Shown piece by piece: positions 16,775 through 25,230 of a DNA stretch of 64,000 nt (its first letter is position 1; each line of letters begins with the position of its first letter). The notes below the pieces were generated by a model. The model saw only the letters and a list, made by a program, of their open reading frames with translations, had not been told where the DNA came from and did no database searches. This DNA is from Mesorhizobium sp. M7A.F.Ca.US.008.03.1.1 (GTDB lineage Bacteria; Pseudomonadota; Alphaproteobacteria; Rhizobiales; Rhizobiaceae): the NCBI RefSeq assembly GCF_003997495.1, contig NZ_RZRU01000013.1:101556-165555 (forward strand), in the 5' to 3' direction. Position numbers and translations under genes: made by a program.

Positions 16775-18004
16775 ATGACGAGCGCGGTGCCAGGCACTCT
16801 CGCTGCCTTTTTGTGCTTTTTTTCCCTGACCGTCAACTTTTCCGACGCGACAGGCCAGGAAACGGTGGCGAAGCCGGAAAAAGAGACAACTGAAATCAAG
16901 ATAGGCTATTTGCGGGCCTACGCACCGCAATTGACGCTTTCCATGCTCGACCTGCCGCCACGTGACGAAGGTGTCGCCGGCGCCGAGGTGGCGATCGGCG
17001 ACAACAACACGACGGGAAAGTTCACCAACCAGAAATTCAGCCTCGACGTGACCGAGATCAAACCCGAAGGCGACGCGGTTCGGGCATTCGAGGACCTGAT
17101 CGCCAAGGGCGACCGCTATGTGGTCGCCGATCTTTCAGCCAGACAATTGCTGTCGATCGCCGACATCGCCCGCGACAAAGGCGTGCTGATCTTCAACGTC
17201 GGCGCCACCGACGACAGCCTTCGCGAGGAGGACTGCCGCATCAACGTTTTCCACATCGCGCCGACGCGCAGCATGCTGGCCGATGCGCTGGCGCAGTATC
17301 TCATGGTGAAGAAGTGGCCGAATTGGGTGCTGCTCTATGGATCGCATGAGCAGGATCATCTCTATGCCGATGCGTTGCGCCGTGCGGCAACCCGCTTCGG
17401 CGGCCAGATCGTCGCCGAGAAGGAATTCAAGGACACCGGCACAGCCAGGCGCACCGACACCGGCGCCACGCAGATACAGCAGCAGATTTCCGTGTTTACG
17501 CAAGACCTGCCGGAGCATGACGTGGTGCTTGTCGCCGACGAAAGCGAGGTTTTCGGAACCTACGTGCCCTATCGCACCTGGACGCCGCGGCTGGTCGCCG
17601 GCACGGCCGGTCTGGTTGCATCGTCGTGGCATCCCGCCAGCGAACAATGGGGCGGCATCCAGATGCAGAGCCGCTTCCTGAAGACGACGAGCCGGCGGAT
17701 GCTCTCCAAGGACATGTCGGCCTGGACGGCGGTGCGTGCCGTCGGCGAGGCCACCACGCGCACCAAGGGCGACGATGCGAAAAAGATCGGCGACTATATA
17801 CGCTCGGACGATTTTTCGGTTGCTGCTTTCAAGGGGCAGAAGCTGACCTTCCGCAAATGGAACCTCCAGCTTCGCCAGCCGATCTTGCTTGGCGACACCA
17901 AGTCGGTCGTCTCGACATCGCCACAAGAGGGCTATCTTCACCAGGTCTCCGAACTCGACACGCTCGGTGTCGATCAGCCGGAAACGAAATGCGCTCTCAA
18001 GTAG
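16775..18004 (+). CDS. Quinoprotein-associated ABC transporter substrate-binding protein
   Basis: 409 residues with an N-terminal hydrophobic signal segment (about 1-27). It has the periplasmic branched-chain amino acid binding protein fold: IKIGYLRAYAPQLTLSMLDL at the mature start and PEHDVVLVADESEVFGTYVPYRTW later. This is the family described as the PQQ-dependent alcohol dehydrogenase system ABC binding protein. No strong ribosome binding site precedes ATG 16775, so the start is less certain. Ligand unknown. It is first in an operon with the YVTN protein, cupredoxin-like protein, ATPase and permease. Confidence 0.8.
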   Translation: MTSAVPGTLAAFLCFFSLTVNFSDATGQETVAKPEKETTEIKIGYLRAYAPQLTLSMLDLPPRDEGVAGAEVAIGDNNTTGKFTNQKFSLDVTEIKPEGDAVRAFEDLIAKGDRYVVADLSARQLLSIADIARDKGVLIFNVGATDDSLREEDCRINVFHIAPTRSMLADALAQYLMVKKWPNWVLLYGSHEQDHLYADALRRAATRFGGQIVAEKEFKDTGTARRTDTGATQIQQQISVFTQDLPEHDVVLVADESEVFGTYVPYRTWTPRLVAGTAGLVASSWHPASEQWGGIQMQSRFLKTTSRRMLSKDMSAWTAVRAVGEATTRTKGDDAKKIGDYIRSDDFSVAAFKGQKLTFRKWNLQLRQPILLGDTKSVVSTSPQEGYLHQVSELDTLGVDQPETKCALK

Positions 18005-18024
18005 AGCAATCGGGAGGAATTTGC

Positions 18025-18996
18025 GTGCAGAAACGAGCTTGCGCATTCGCCATTCTCGCGGCCGGCCTGACAGGCAGCCCGGCATCGGCCTATACGGCCT
18101 ACGTTTCCAACGAGAAGGACAACACGATGACCGTCGTCGACACGGCGACGATGCAGGTGATGAAGACCGTCGAAGTCGGCCAGAGGCCGCGCGGCATCAC
18201 CATCTCGCATGACGGCAAACTCGTCTATCTATGCGCCAGCGATGACGATACGGTCCAGATCATCGATACCGCGACACTTGAAATCGTCGGCACGCTGCCA
18301 TCCGGTCCCGATCCCGAATTGTTCGTCCTCTCGCCTGACGGCAAGACGCTTTATGTCGCCAATGAGGACGATAATCTCGTCACCGCCATCGACGTCGAAA
18401 GCAAGCAGGTCCTGGCCGAGATTCCAGTCGGCGTGGAACCGGAAGGCATGGGTGTCAGCCCCGATGGCAAGACCATGGTCAATACCTCGGAAACCACCAG
18501 CATGGCGCATTTCATCGACACCGGCACGCATGAGGTGACCGACAACGTGCTGGTCGACACGCGCCCGCGCTTCGCCGAATTCAAGCCCGACGGCTCGCAG
18601 GTCTGGGTCAGCGCCGAGGTCGGCGGCACCGTCAGCGTCATCGACAACGCCAAACGCGAAGTGGTGAAGAAGATCCAGTTCGCGATTCAGGGACTGCGGG
18701 CCGAAACCATCCAGCCGGTAGGCATCGCCATCAGCGCCGATGGCAAGAAAGCCTATGTCGCGCTTGGCCCGGCGAACCATGTCGCGGTGATCAATACCGA
18801 CACCTACGAGGTGGAGAAATACATCCTTGTCGGCCAGCGCGTCTGGCATCTGGCCTTCACGCCCGACCAGAAAACGCTGATCAGCACGAATGGCAATTCC
18901 AACGATATCACCTTCATCGACACGGCCACCGACGACCCGGTCCAATCGCTCACCGTGGGCCAGCAGCCCTGGGGTGTGGTCATTTCGCCCAAATAG
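18025..18996 (+). CDS. YVTN family beta-propeller protein, quinoprotein associated
   Basis: 323 residues from GTG 18025, preceded by GGGAGGA. A signal peptide (about 1-22, ending SPASA) is followed by seven-bladed propeller repeats of the type DTATMQVMKTVEVGQRPRGI and SPDGKTLYVANEDDN. These periplasmic proteins belong to the PQQ-dependent catabolism group. They are thought to bind a partner dehydrogenase or a small ligand; they lack the tryptophan-docking motifs and calcium or lanthanide site of the catalytic quinoproteins. It lies 20 bases after the binding protein gene. Confidence 0.85.
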   Translation: MQKRACAFAILAAGLTGSPASAYTAYVSNEKDNTMTVVDTATMQVMKTVEVGQRPRGITISHDGKLVYLCASDDDTVQIIDTATLEIVGTLPSGPDPELFVLSPDGKTLYVANEDDNLVTAIDVESKQVLAEIPVGVEPEGMGVSPDGKTMVNTSETTSMAHFIDTGTHEVTDNVLVDTRPRFAEFKPDGSQVWVSAEVGGTVSVIDNAKREVVKKIQFAIQGLRAETIQPVGIAISADGKKAYVALGPANHVAVINTDTYEVEKYILVGQRVWHLAFTPDQKTLISTNGNSNDITFIDTATDDPVQSLTVGQQPWGVVISPK

Positions 18997-19023
18997 CAGA
19001 CATATGATCGGGAGGCTCAAGAC

Positions 19024-19467
19024 ATGAAACTTTGCCGCAGGTTTTTCTTCGCCGCGCTCGCCGGATTTGTCCTTGCTCCGATCGGAGCAAACGCCGACGA
19101 TGCAACGCCAAAACCGTCGCGTGCCAGCAAGAACCTGCCGGAATTGATTATCGGTTCGGCCGATTCCACCTATGCCGTCAATCAGAAGGACTTCGAGCTG
19201 ATCGCCGGCCAAGGCTACCGCTGGAAGATTACCTCCAAAGGCGGTTTCGAATACAAGTTCGTGACCGACCTCTTCCGCAATGTCTGGATGGACCAGATCG
19301 TCATCAACGATTTGGAAGTGCATATGGATGGCGGGCCAGCCTGGCTGGAATTCGACGACGCGGGAACGATCCAGGTGCAGTTCCATACCGTTCGCCCGGG
19401 CGAATATACCTGGTCGGTTCCCGACCTCGCCGACAAGGGACTGAAGGGCAAGATTACGATCAAGTGA
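19024..19467 (+). CDS. Secreted cupredoxin-like protein
   Basis: 147 residues with a signal peptide (about 1-24, GANADD). The mature part, ending in HTVRPGEYTWSVPDLADKGLKGKITIK, resembles the beta-sandwich of cupredoxins or of the blue-copper-like domain. However, the mature chain has no Cys, so a classical type 1 copper site is not possible. GGGAGG lies upstream of the ATG. Position between the YVTN protein and the ABC ATPase suggests a periplasmic partner in the same quinoprotein system. Function unknown. Confidence 0.72.
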   Translation: MKLCRRFFFAALAGFVLAPIGANADDATPKPSRASKNLPELIIGSADSTYAVNQKDFELIAGQGYRWKITSKGGFEYKFVTDLFRNVWMDQIVINDLEVHMDGGPAWLEFDDAGTIQVQFHTVRPGEYTWSVPDLADKGLKGKITIK

Positions 19468-19522
19468 GACAAAAGGCGATCAGGGCGCAGATAGCCAACG
19501 CGTCCCGAAGGAGCGACCCGGC

Positions 19523-20311
19523 ATGCAGCATATGAGGACAAGCGGACCGGGGGACGAGGTGGCGGCGCTCGATGTCGGCGCCGTCAGCCATTCCTATGGC
19601 CAGAAGCGGGCGCTCAACGACGTCTCCTTCTCGATCGCGCCGGCGACTTTCACCGTTCTGCTCGGCCTCAACGGGGCCGGCAAGACTACGCTGTTCTCAC
19701 TGATAAGCCACCTCTACGACACGCGTCACGGATCGATCCGCATCTTCGGCCATGACATTCGCCGCGCGTCCGGCGAAGCACTCAGACGGGTCGGCATCGT
19801 GTTCCAGGCACGCACGCTCGACCTCGACCTCAGCGTCTACCAGAATCTCTCCTACCACGCCTCGCTGCATGGCATTGGCGGACGCGAAGCTCGCCAGCGC
19901 ATTGCCGCGCTGCTTGAAACGGTCGACATGCAGGGCCGCCAGCATGACAAGGCACGCAGCCTCTCCGGCGGTCAGATGCGGCGCATCGAAATCGCCAGGG
20001 CGCTGCTTCACCGACCTCCCCTGCTCCTGCTTGACGAGGCGACCGTCGGCCTCGACATCGAGTCGCGCGCGGGCATCCTCGCCACCATCCGCAAGCTCGT
20101 CCAGGCAGAGGGCATCGGCGTGCTCTGGGCCACGCATCTGATCGACGAAGTCGAAGATGCCGACCATGTCGTCATACTGCGGCGGGGTGACCTGGTCGCG
20201 AGCGGCAAGGTGTCGGATGTGATCCGTGCGAACGGCGGAAATTCGCTTCGTGAAACCTTTTCGAAGCTCAGCCGCGTCGATGCGGCGGGCATGGCGGAGA
20301 CGTCACCATGA
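19523..20311 (+). CDS. ABC transporter ATP-binding protein, quinoprotein associated
   Basis: 262 residues; ATG 19523, with another possible ATG at 19532. All nucleotide-binding motifs are intact: Walker A GLNGAGKTT, signature SLSGGQMRRIE, Walker B LLLLDEATVGLD and the switch His in WATHLIDEVEDAD. It pairs with the ABC-2 permease that overlaps by 4 bases. The family is the ATPase of the PQQ-dependent alcohol dehydrogenase ABC system, which looks like an exporter by permease type even though a binding protein is encoded in the same operon. Confidence 0.87.
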   Translation: MQHMRTSGPGDEVAALDVGAVSHSYGQKRALNDVSFSIAPATFTVLLGLNGAGKTTLFSLISHLYDTRHGSIRIFGHDIRRASGEALRRVGIVFQARTLDLDLSVYQNLSYHASLHGIGGREARQRIAALLETVDMQGRQHDKARSLSGGQMRRIEIARALLHRPPLLLLDEATVGLDIESRAGILATIRKLVQAEGIGVLWATHLIDEVEDADHVVILRRGDLVASGKVSDVIRANGGNSLRETFSKLSRVDAAGMAETSP

Positions 20312-21183
20312 GCGCTCCTGCGATGCCCGGAAAGGTCGCCGGCATCATGCCGGCGCGGTCTGAGCCATTCGGCCTGCGCCACTATCTCATTTGCCTGAAA
20401 GGCGTCGTCCTGCGCGAGTGCCTGCGCTTCCTGCACCAGCGCGAACGCTTCATTTCCTCGCTGGTCCGGCCGCTCGTCTGGCTGTTCATCTTCGCCGCCG
20501 GCTTTCGCCAGGTGCTCGGCGTGTCGATCATCCCGCCCTACAAGACCTATGTGCTCTACGAGGTCTATATCACACCGGGTCTTTGCGGCATGATCCTGCT
20601 GTTTTCCGGCATGCAGTCTTCGCTGTCGATGGTCTACGACCGGGAGATGGGCAACATGCGCATCCTGCTGGTCAGCCCGTTTCCGCGTTGGTTCCTGCTG
20701 GTGTCGAAGATGCTGGCCGGTGTGGCCGTATCGATCGTGCAGGTCTACGCGTTCTTGATCGTTGCCTGGTTGTGGGGCGTCAAAGCGCCGCCACTCGGCT
20801 ATCTCTACGTGCTGCCGGCACTGTTCCTGTCGGGCATGATGCTTTGCGCGCTCGGCATGCTCTTGTCTTCGCTGATCAAGCAGCTCGAAAACTTCGCCGG
20901 CATCATGAACTTCGTCATCTTTCCCGGCTATTTCGCGTCTCCGGCGCTGTATCCCTTGTGGCGCATCCAGGAGGCGAGCCCCCTGCTCTACAAGATCTGC
21001 CTCTGTAACCCCTTCACCTATGCCGTCGAACTGATCCGCTTTGCCTTCTACGGGCAGATCGAATGGCTGTCGCTGGGCGTCGTCGCCGGCTGCACGCTGC
21101 TGTTTCTGGGCGGCGCCATCATCGCATACGACCCTTCGCGCGGTTTGGTGATCCGCAAACAGGACATGGGAGGAAACGCCTGA
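20308..21183 (+). CDS. ABC-2 type permease, quinoprotein associated (PedC-like)
   Basis: 291 residues with about six hydrophobic segments, for example SLVRPLVWLFIFAAGFRQVLG and LFLSGMMLCALGMLLSSL. It has the ABC-2 domain arrangement of drug or polysaccharide exporters. PedC-like members occur beside PQQ alcohol dehydrogenases in pseudomonads and methylotrophs. The start overlaps the ATPase stop (ATGA) and its own stop shares one base with the next start (TGATG), so the three genes are tightly coupled. Substrate unknown. Confidence 0.85.
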   Translation: MSAPAMPGKVAGIMPARSEPFGLRHYLICLKGVVLRECLRFLHQRERFISSLVRPLVWLFIFAAGFRQVLGVSIIPPYKTYVLYEVYITPGLCGMILLFSGMQSSLSMVYDREMGNMRILLVSPFPRWFLLVSKMLAGVAVSIVQVYAFLIVAWLWGVKAPPLGYLYVLPALFLSGMMLCALGMLLSSLIKQLENFAGIMNFVIFPGYFASPALYPLWRIQEASPLLYKICLCNPFTYAVELIRFAFYGQIEWLSLGVVAGCTLLFLGGAIIAYDPSRGLVIRKQDMGGNA

Positions 21184-21812
21184 TGGCGCGAATGAGGCTT
21201 GCTCACACTCTGGTTCTGGTCGCCATGCTTGCCTCGATGGGGAGCGCCGGCGCGGCAAACACTGATCCCGACTGGCCCTGCATGCAGCGTAAGGTGCCAC
21301 AGCTCTCGCTTGGCCAAATCTGGAATGGGCCGGAGCTTCCTGCGACCGCGAAGGATTGGGCGAAGGATCCCGGCGTGTCGGCGCTTGTCGATGCGGTGGC
21401 GGCCCGGCGGACGCCGATTGCCGAAGCTCAGAAGGAGATCAAGGATTTCGCGATTTCCCTGCCGCCCGAGCAGGTCGCACCAAAAATGACGATGCTGGTG
21501 CAGGGAATGTTCGATCACATGGACGCCGAGCGTTCGCACGTGATCTCCGGCATCTCCCGCTATGCCCACAAACAGCTGGAAATGGCGGCACAGTTGCGCA
21601 AGGAAGCATCCGAAGTCGACGCGCTGCGCGCCAAGGCCGATGCAGATCCCGACGAAGTCGAACGGCGAACCGACCAGCTGAATTTCGCGACGCGAATTTT
21701 CAACGAACGCGTCCAGTCGCTGACTTATGTCTGCGATGTGCCGACGATAATCGAGCAGCGGCTTTACCAGTTGTCGAAGACTGTCTCGGAAACGCTCGTC
21801 GTGAAGAAATAG
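21183..21812 (+). CDS. Secreted helical protein, quinoprotein cluster, function unknown
   Basis: 209 residues with a signal peptide (about 1-24, SAGAANTD). The mature chain is mostly helical with charged heptads around residues 115-165 (HKQLEMAAQLRKEASEVDALRA), suggesting a coiled coil. Two Cys, in DWPCMQRKVP and TYVCDVPT, could form a disulphide. I do not recognise a characterised family, but it is co-operonic with the ABC genes and probably acts in the periplasm. The first base of its ATG is the last base of the permease stop. Confidence 0.75.
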   Translation: MARMRLAHTLVLVAMLASMGSAGAANTDPDWPCMQRKVPQLSLGQIWNGPELPATAKDWAKDPGVSALVDAVAARRTPIAEAQKEIKDFAISLPPEQVAPKMTMLVQGMFDHMDAERSHVISGISRYAHKQLEMAAQLRKEASEVDALRAKADADPDEVERRTDQLNFATRIFNERVQSLTYVCDVPTIIEQRLYQLSKTVSETLVVKK

Positions 21813-21828
21813 ACCTTGGCCGCCTGTA

Positions 21829-22029
21829 TCATAACTCCCTGCCAGGCAGCACGCGCCAGCGCTGCACGAAATAACCGGGATGCGTCTCGATCCACCTCGC
21901 CACCAGCGGCTGCGCCTGCATGAAGGCAGTCCCGGGATTCATCGCCAGACCGTCTACCATCTGTTCGCGTTGTTCGCAGGTCCGCGGTACATCCGTCAGG
22001 CAGACCATCATAACGAGTGTGTAAAGCAT
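21829..22029 (-). CDS. Small conserved protein, paralogue of 34062-34271
   Basis: 66 residues from ATG 22029 (AAGGGG just upstream). The pattern VCL..(x)P..C, A.W...HP and V.RW matches the 69-residue protein at 34062-34271, so both are likely real and belong to one small family tied to quinoprotein gene groups. It is convergent with the preceding operon, 16 bases apart. No signal peptide is obvious beyond a short hydrophobic N-terminus. Function unknown. Confidence 0.65.
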   Translation of the reverse strand: MLYTLVMMVCLTDVPRTCEQREQMVDGLAMNPGTAFMQAQPLVARWIETHPGYFVQRWRVLPGREL

Positions 22030-22214
22030 TACCCCTTTTCCCCATCGAATTCCCGAACCCTACCCGGGAGGTTTCCGAACAGTCTGCAGGGGTTGCACAT
22101 ACAGATCGCCTACGGGTGTGAAAGGACGCGGCCCCCGCTCTTTCGCACTGCAACATAACATATCGCTTATGTAACACCAACGATCGCGGGCGTTCTCCAC
22201 CGGACTTTCAGCCG

Positions 22215-23168
22215 TTACGTTCGTGCAATGTCGTCCCGCCTGTCTGGATACAGCTTTCCGAAAAGGGGCAGGTACATCGCGCCCTTGCGCATCAGGAAAT
22301 CGTTGAACGTAGCCATCGCCGGCGAGATTGCGTGATCGGTTCGCATCACCGAGAACCATTGCCGGCGGATCGGCATGCCGACAACGTCGAGGATGACAAG
22401 CCGGCCTGATTCGGTTTCCGCAGCGATGGTGTGGGCAGAGATGAAGGCGATGCCCAGACCAGCCATCACAGCCTGCTTGATCGTTTCGTTCGAGGCCATC
22501 TCGACACCGAGGTCGTCGATGCGTCCAGGCACGTCGCTCAGGAATATTTCCAACGAGATGCGGGTTCCAGAGCCGGGCTCACGAATAAGGAAATGCTCCT
22601 CCGCGATCCGCTCCTTGGAGATATCGCGCGCCGCCACCAACGGATGGTCGGGCGGCGCGATGATGACCAGCGGATGATCGCCGAAGACCGAAGCGCGCAC
22701 CGGAACCTCTTTCGCCGGACGCCCCATCAGCGCGATATCGATGTCGTGGTTCCTGAGGTTGTCGATCGTCTGGGCACGATTGCCGATGGCAAGCCGCATA
22801 TCGATGTCGGGATGATCCTTCATGAACGCAGCCATCAGCCGCGGCGCGAAATATTTGGCGGTGGAAACGACACCTAGCCTCAGGCTGCCGGTGCGTACGC
22901 CCTTGATGGCATCCATCTTGTCTTCGAGCAAACCGAGATGCTCCTCGATAGCCTGCGCCGTCTCGAAGAAAGCCAGACCTGCGGCAGTGGGACGCATGCC
23001 GTCTGATGTTCGGTCGAACAGAGCCAGCTGGAATTCTTCCTCCACTTGCCGCAGTTGGATTGTCAACGCTGGAGGAGACAGGCCTAACATCTTGGCCGCG
23101 CTGACAATTTTGCCGCACTTGATGATTGCCTGGACGGTCTTGAAATGCTTGAGCGAGAGGTTCCTCAT
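22215..23168 (-). CDS. cbbR: LysR-type regulator CbbR
   Basis: 317 residues, with the N-terminal winged helix-turn-helix at about 1-60 (HFKTVQAIIKCGKIVSAAKM) and a LysR effector domain. Position divergent from cbbF identifies it as CbbR, the activator of the Calvin cycle operon, which responds to metabolites such as ribulose bisphosphate, phosphoenolpyruvate or NADPH in relatives. Intergenic distance to cbbF is 124 bases and contains an AT-rich dyad. No good ribosome binding site is visible, common for lowly expressed regulators. Confidence 0.92.
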   Translation of the reverse strand: MRNLSLKHFKTVQAIIKCGKIVSAAKMLGLSPPALTIQLRQVEEEFQLALFDRTSDGMRPTAAGLAFFETAQAIEEHLGLLEDKMDAIKGVRTGSLRLGVVSTAKYFAPRLMAAFMKDHPDIDMRLAIGNRAQTIDNLRNHDIDIALMGRPAKEVPVRASVFGDHPLVIIAPPDHPLVAARDISKERIAEEHFLIREPGSGTRISLEIFLSDVPGRIDDLGVEMASNETIKQAVMAGLGIAFISAHTIAAETESGRLVILDVVGMPIRRQWFSVMRTDHAISPAMATFNDFLMRKGAMYLPLFGKLYPDRRDDIART

Positions 23169-23194
23169 GCCGCATAATAAATTATTTTTAATGA

Positions 23195-23230
23195 GTCGGT
23201 AAAGTTATTGAATTTTACTTATCTACCGAC
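23195..23230. promoter_or_regulatory. Candidate CbbR operator
   Basis: GTCGGTA (23195-23201) and TACCGAC (23224-23230) form a perfect 7-bp dyad flanking an AT-rich centre that contains a second, offset dyad AAGT/ACTT (23202-23220). It lies between cbbR and cbbF, where LysR proteins bind T-N11-A type sites. Assignment is by position and symmetry. Confidence 0.55.
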
Positions 23231-23292
23231 CTTTGTTTCCATTCCTCCAGTCCATCCGCTCCGAGGAGATGCGGCCGGACCGGGAGGTTACG

Positions 23293-24339
23293 ATGCCAGC
23301 GGCAACGCTCGACGCTTTTCTGAACTCCTATCTCGGCCAGCCTGACGAATTCCGCTCGGCAGTTGTGACGACCGTCCGTCAGTTGACACAGGCCGCCATC
23401 AAGGTCCGCAACACCATCAACCAAGGGGTACTCGGCGCCGCCTTTGCCGAAACCCGTGGCGCCAATGCCGACGGCGACGTCCAGAAGGATCTCGACGTCT
23501 TCTCCGACGACATCTTCCTCGACGCCATGCGCCGCGCGCCGGTCGCGCTTTACGCCTCAGAGGAGCTGGAGCAGCCGGTCCTGCTCGACAGGCAAGCGCC
23601 ACTCGCCATTGCGATCGACCCGCTCGACGGCTCTTCCAACATCGACACCAACGTGTCGATCGGAACGATCTTCTCGCTCCTGACCGCAACTGGCGCGCCG
23701 GACGCTGATCCGGCCGCCTCTTTCTTGCAGGCGGGCGTGAACCAGCTAGGCGCCGGTTTCTTCATCTATGGGCCGCAGCTGGCACTCGTCCTGTCGCTCG
23801 GCAGCGGCACGCATGTCTTCGTCTTCTCGACAAGGCTAGGCACCTTCGTCCAGGCCTATGAAAGCCGGATCATTCCGCAACGGACTCAGGAATTCGCCAT
23901 CAACGCCGCCAACTACCGGCACTGGGACGAGGCGGTGCGGCTCTATGTCGACGACTGCCTGGAGGGCACCGAAGGTCCGCGCGAGAAGGATTTCAACATG
24001 CGGTGGATCGCCTCTCTGGTCGCCGACTGTTACCGCATATTGATGCGCGGCGGCGTTTTTCTCTACCCCGGCGATCGGCGCAAGGGCTATGGTCAGGGAC
24101 GGCTGCGCCTCGTCTACGAGGCCAACCCGATGGCCTATCTCATAGAACAGGCTGGTGGTGCCGCCACCGACGCGATCACCCGCATCCTGGAAATCGAACC
24201 CGAGAGCCTGCATCAGCGCGTGCCGATGATCTTCGGGTCGGCGCGGGAAGTCGCGCGCATCACCCGCTACCACACGGAGCCGAGCAACATCGGTGAGCGT
24301 GCGCCGCTGTTCAGCCGCCGCGGCCTGTTCAGAGCCTGA
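23293..24339 (+). CDS. cbbF: Fructose-1,6-/sedoheptulose-1,7-bisphosphatase
   Basis: 348 residues from ATG 23293, with GGGAGG 5 bases upstream; an in-frame start at 23233 would lie in the promoter. It is class I FBPase: the metal-binding signature DPLDGSSNIDTN is near residue 109, and the substrate-binding segment RWIASLVADCYRILMRGG is in the C-terminal half. In proteobacterial cbb operons this enzyme works on both fructose and sedoheptulose bisphosphates. First gene of the operon that runs to cbbE or cbbZ. Confidence 0.95.
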   Translation: MPAATLDAFLNSYLGQPDEFRSAVVTTVRQLTQAAIKVRNTINQGVLGAAFAETRGANADGDVQKDLDVFSDDIFLDAMRRAPVALYASEELEQPVLLDRQAPLAIAIDPLDGSSNIDTNVSIGTIFSLLTATGAPDADPAASFLQAGVNQLGAGFFIYGPQLALVLSLGSGTHVFVFSTRLGTFVQAYESRIIPQRTQEFAINAANYRHWDEAVRLYVDDCLEGTEGPREKDFNMRWIASLVADCYRILMRGGVFLYPGDRRKGYGQGRLRLVYEANPMAYLIEQAGGAATDAITRILEIEPESLHQRVPMIFGSAREVARITRYHTEPSNIGERAPLFSRRGLFRA

Positions 24340-24347
24340 GCAGCACC

Positions 24348-25220
24348 ATGTCAGCCAAGCACCCCATCATCACCATCACCGGGTCGTCGGGCGCCGGCAC
24401 GACCTCGGTCAAGCGCATCTTCGAGCTGATTTTCCGGCGCGAGAACATCGAGGCCGCTTTCATCGAGGGCGACGCATTCCACCGCTACGACCGCGCGGCG
24501 ATGAAGGCAAAGGTGGCCGAGGAGGAAAAGGCCGGCAACCCGAACTTCACCCATTTCAATGCCGCGGCCAACGAACTCGGAATTCTCGAAGAGGTGTTCG
24601 CGGAATATGGCCGCCGGGGAACCGGCAAGACCCGCACCTACATTCATGATGAGGAAGAGGAAAAGCAGCACGGCACGCCACCGGGAACCTTTACCGAATG
24701 GCGCGAATTTGCTCCCAGCGACCTGCTCTTCTACGAGGGGCTGCACGGCTGTGTCGTCACCGACGCGATCAATTTGGCCAAGCATGCGGATCTCAAGATC
24801 GGCGTCGTGCCGGTCATCAATCTCGAATGGATCCAGAAGATCCATCGCGACCGTTCGACACGCGGCTATTCCACCGAGGCGGTGATGGACGTGATCCTGC
24901 GCCGGATGCCCGACTATGTCCGCTACATTGTCCCGCAATTCTCGCAGACCGCCATCAATTTCCAGCGCGTGCCGATCGTCGACACGTCCAACCCGTTCAT
25001 CGCGCGCTGGATCCCGACGCCCGACGAATCGATGCTGGTTATCCGCTTCGCCAATCCGCGCGGCATCGATTTTCCGTATCTGCTGTCGATGATCCACGAC
25101 TCGTTCATGTCGCGGCCAAATTCCATCGTGGTGCCAGGCAACAAGCTCGATCTTGCCATGCAGCTGATCCTGACGCCGCTCATCCTGCAATTGGTTGAAC
25201 GCAAGAGCCGTGTGTCGTGA
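24348..25220 (+). CDS. cbbP: Phosphoribulokinase
   Basis: 290 residues. The P-loop-type sequence TITGSSGAGTTSVKR is at residues 9-23, followed by FIEGDAFHRYDR and GLHGCVVTDAINLAKHADLK, all typical of the bacterial octameric phosphoribulokinase. It phosphorylates ribulose 5-phosphate to the RuBisCO substrate. The ATG lies 8 bases after cbbF, so the two are cotranscribed. Length is the family norm. Confidence 0.96.
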   Translation: MSAKHPIITITGSSGAGTTSVKRIFELIFRRENIEAAFIEGDAFHRYDRAAMKAKVAEEEKAGNPNFTHFNAAANELGILEEVFAEYGRRGTGKTRTYIHDEEEEKQHGTPPGTFTEWREFAPSDLLFYEGLHGCVVTDAINLAKHADLKIGVVPVINLEWIQKIHRDRSTRGYSTEAVMDVILRRMPDYVRYIVPQFSQTAINFQRVPIVDTSNPFIARWIPTPDESMLVIRFANPRGIDFPYLLSMIHDSFMSRPNSIVVPGNKLDLAMQLILTPLILQLVERKSRVS

Positions 25221-25230
25221 GGAGGATGCA

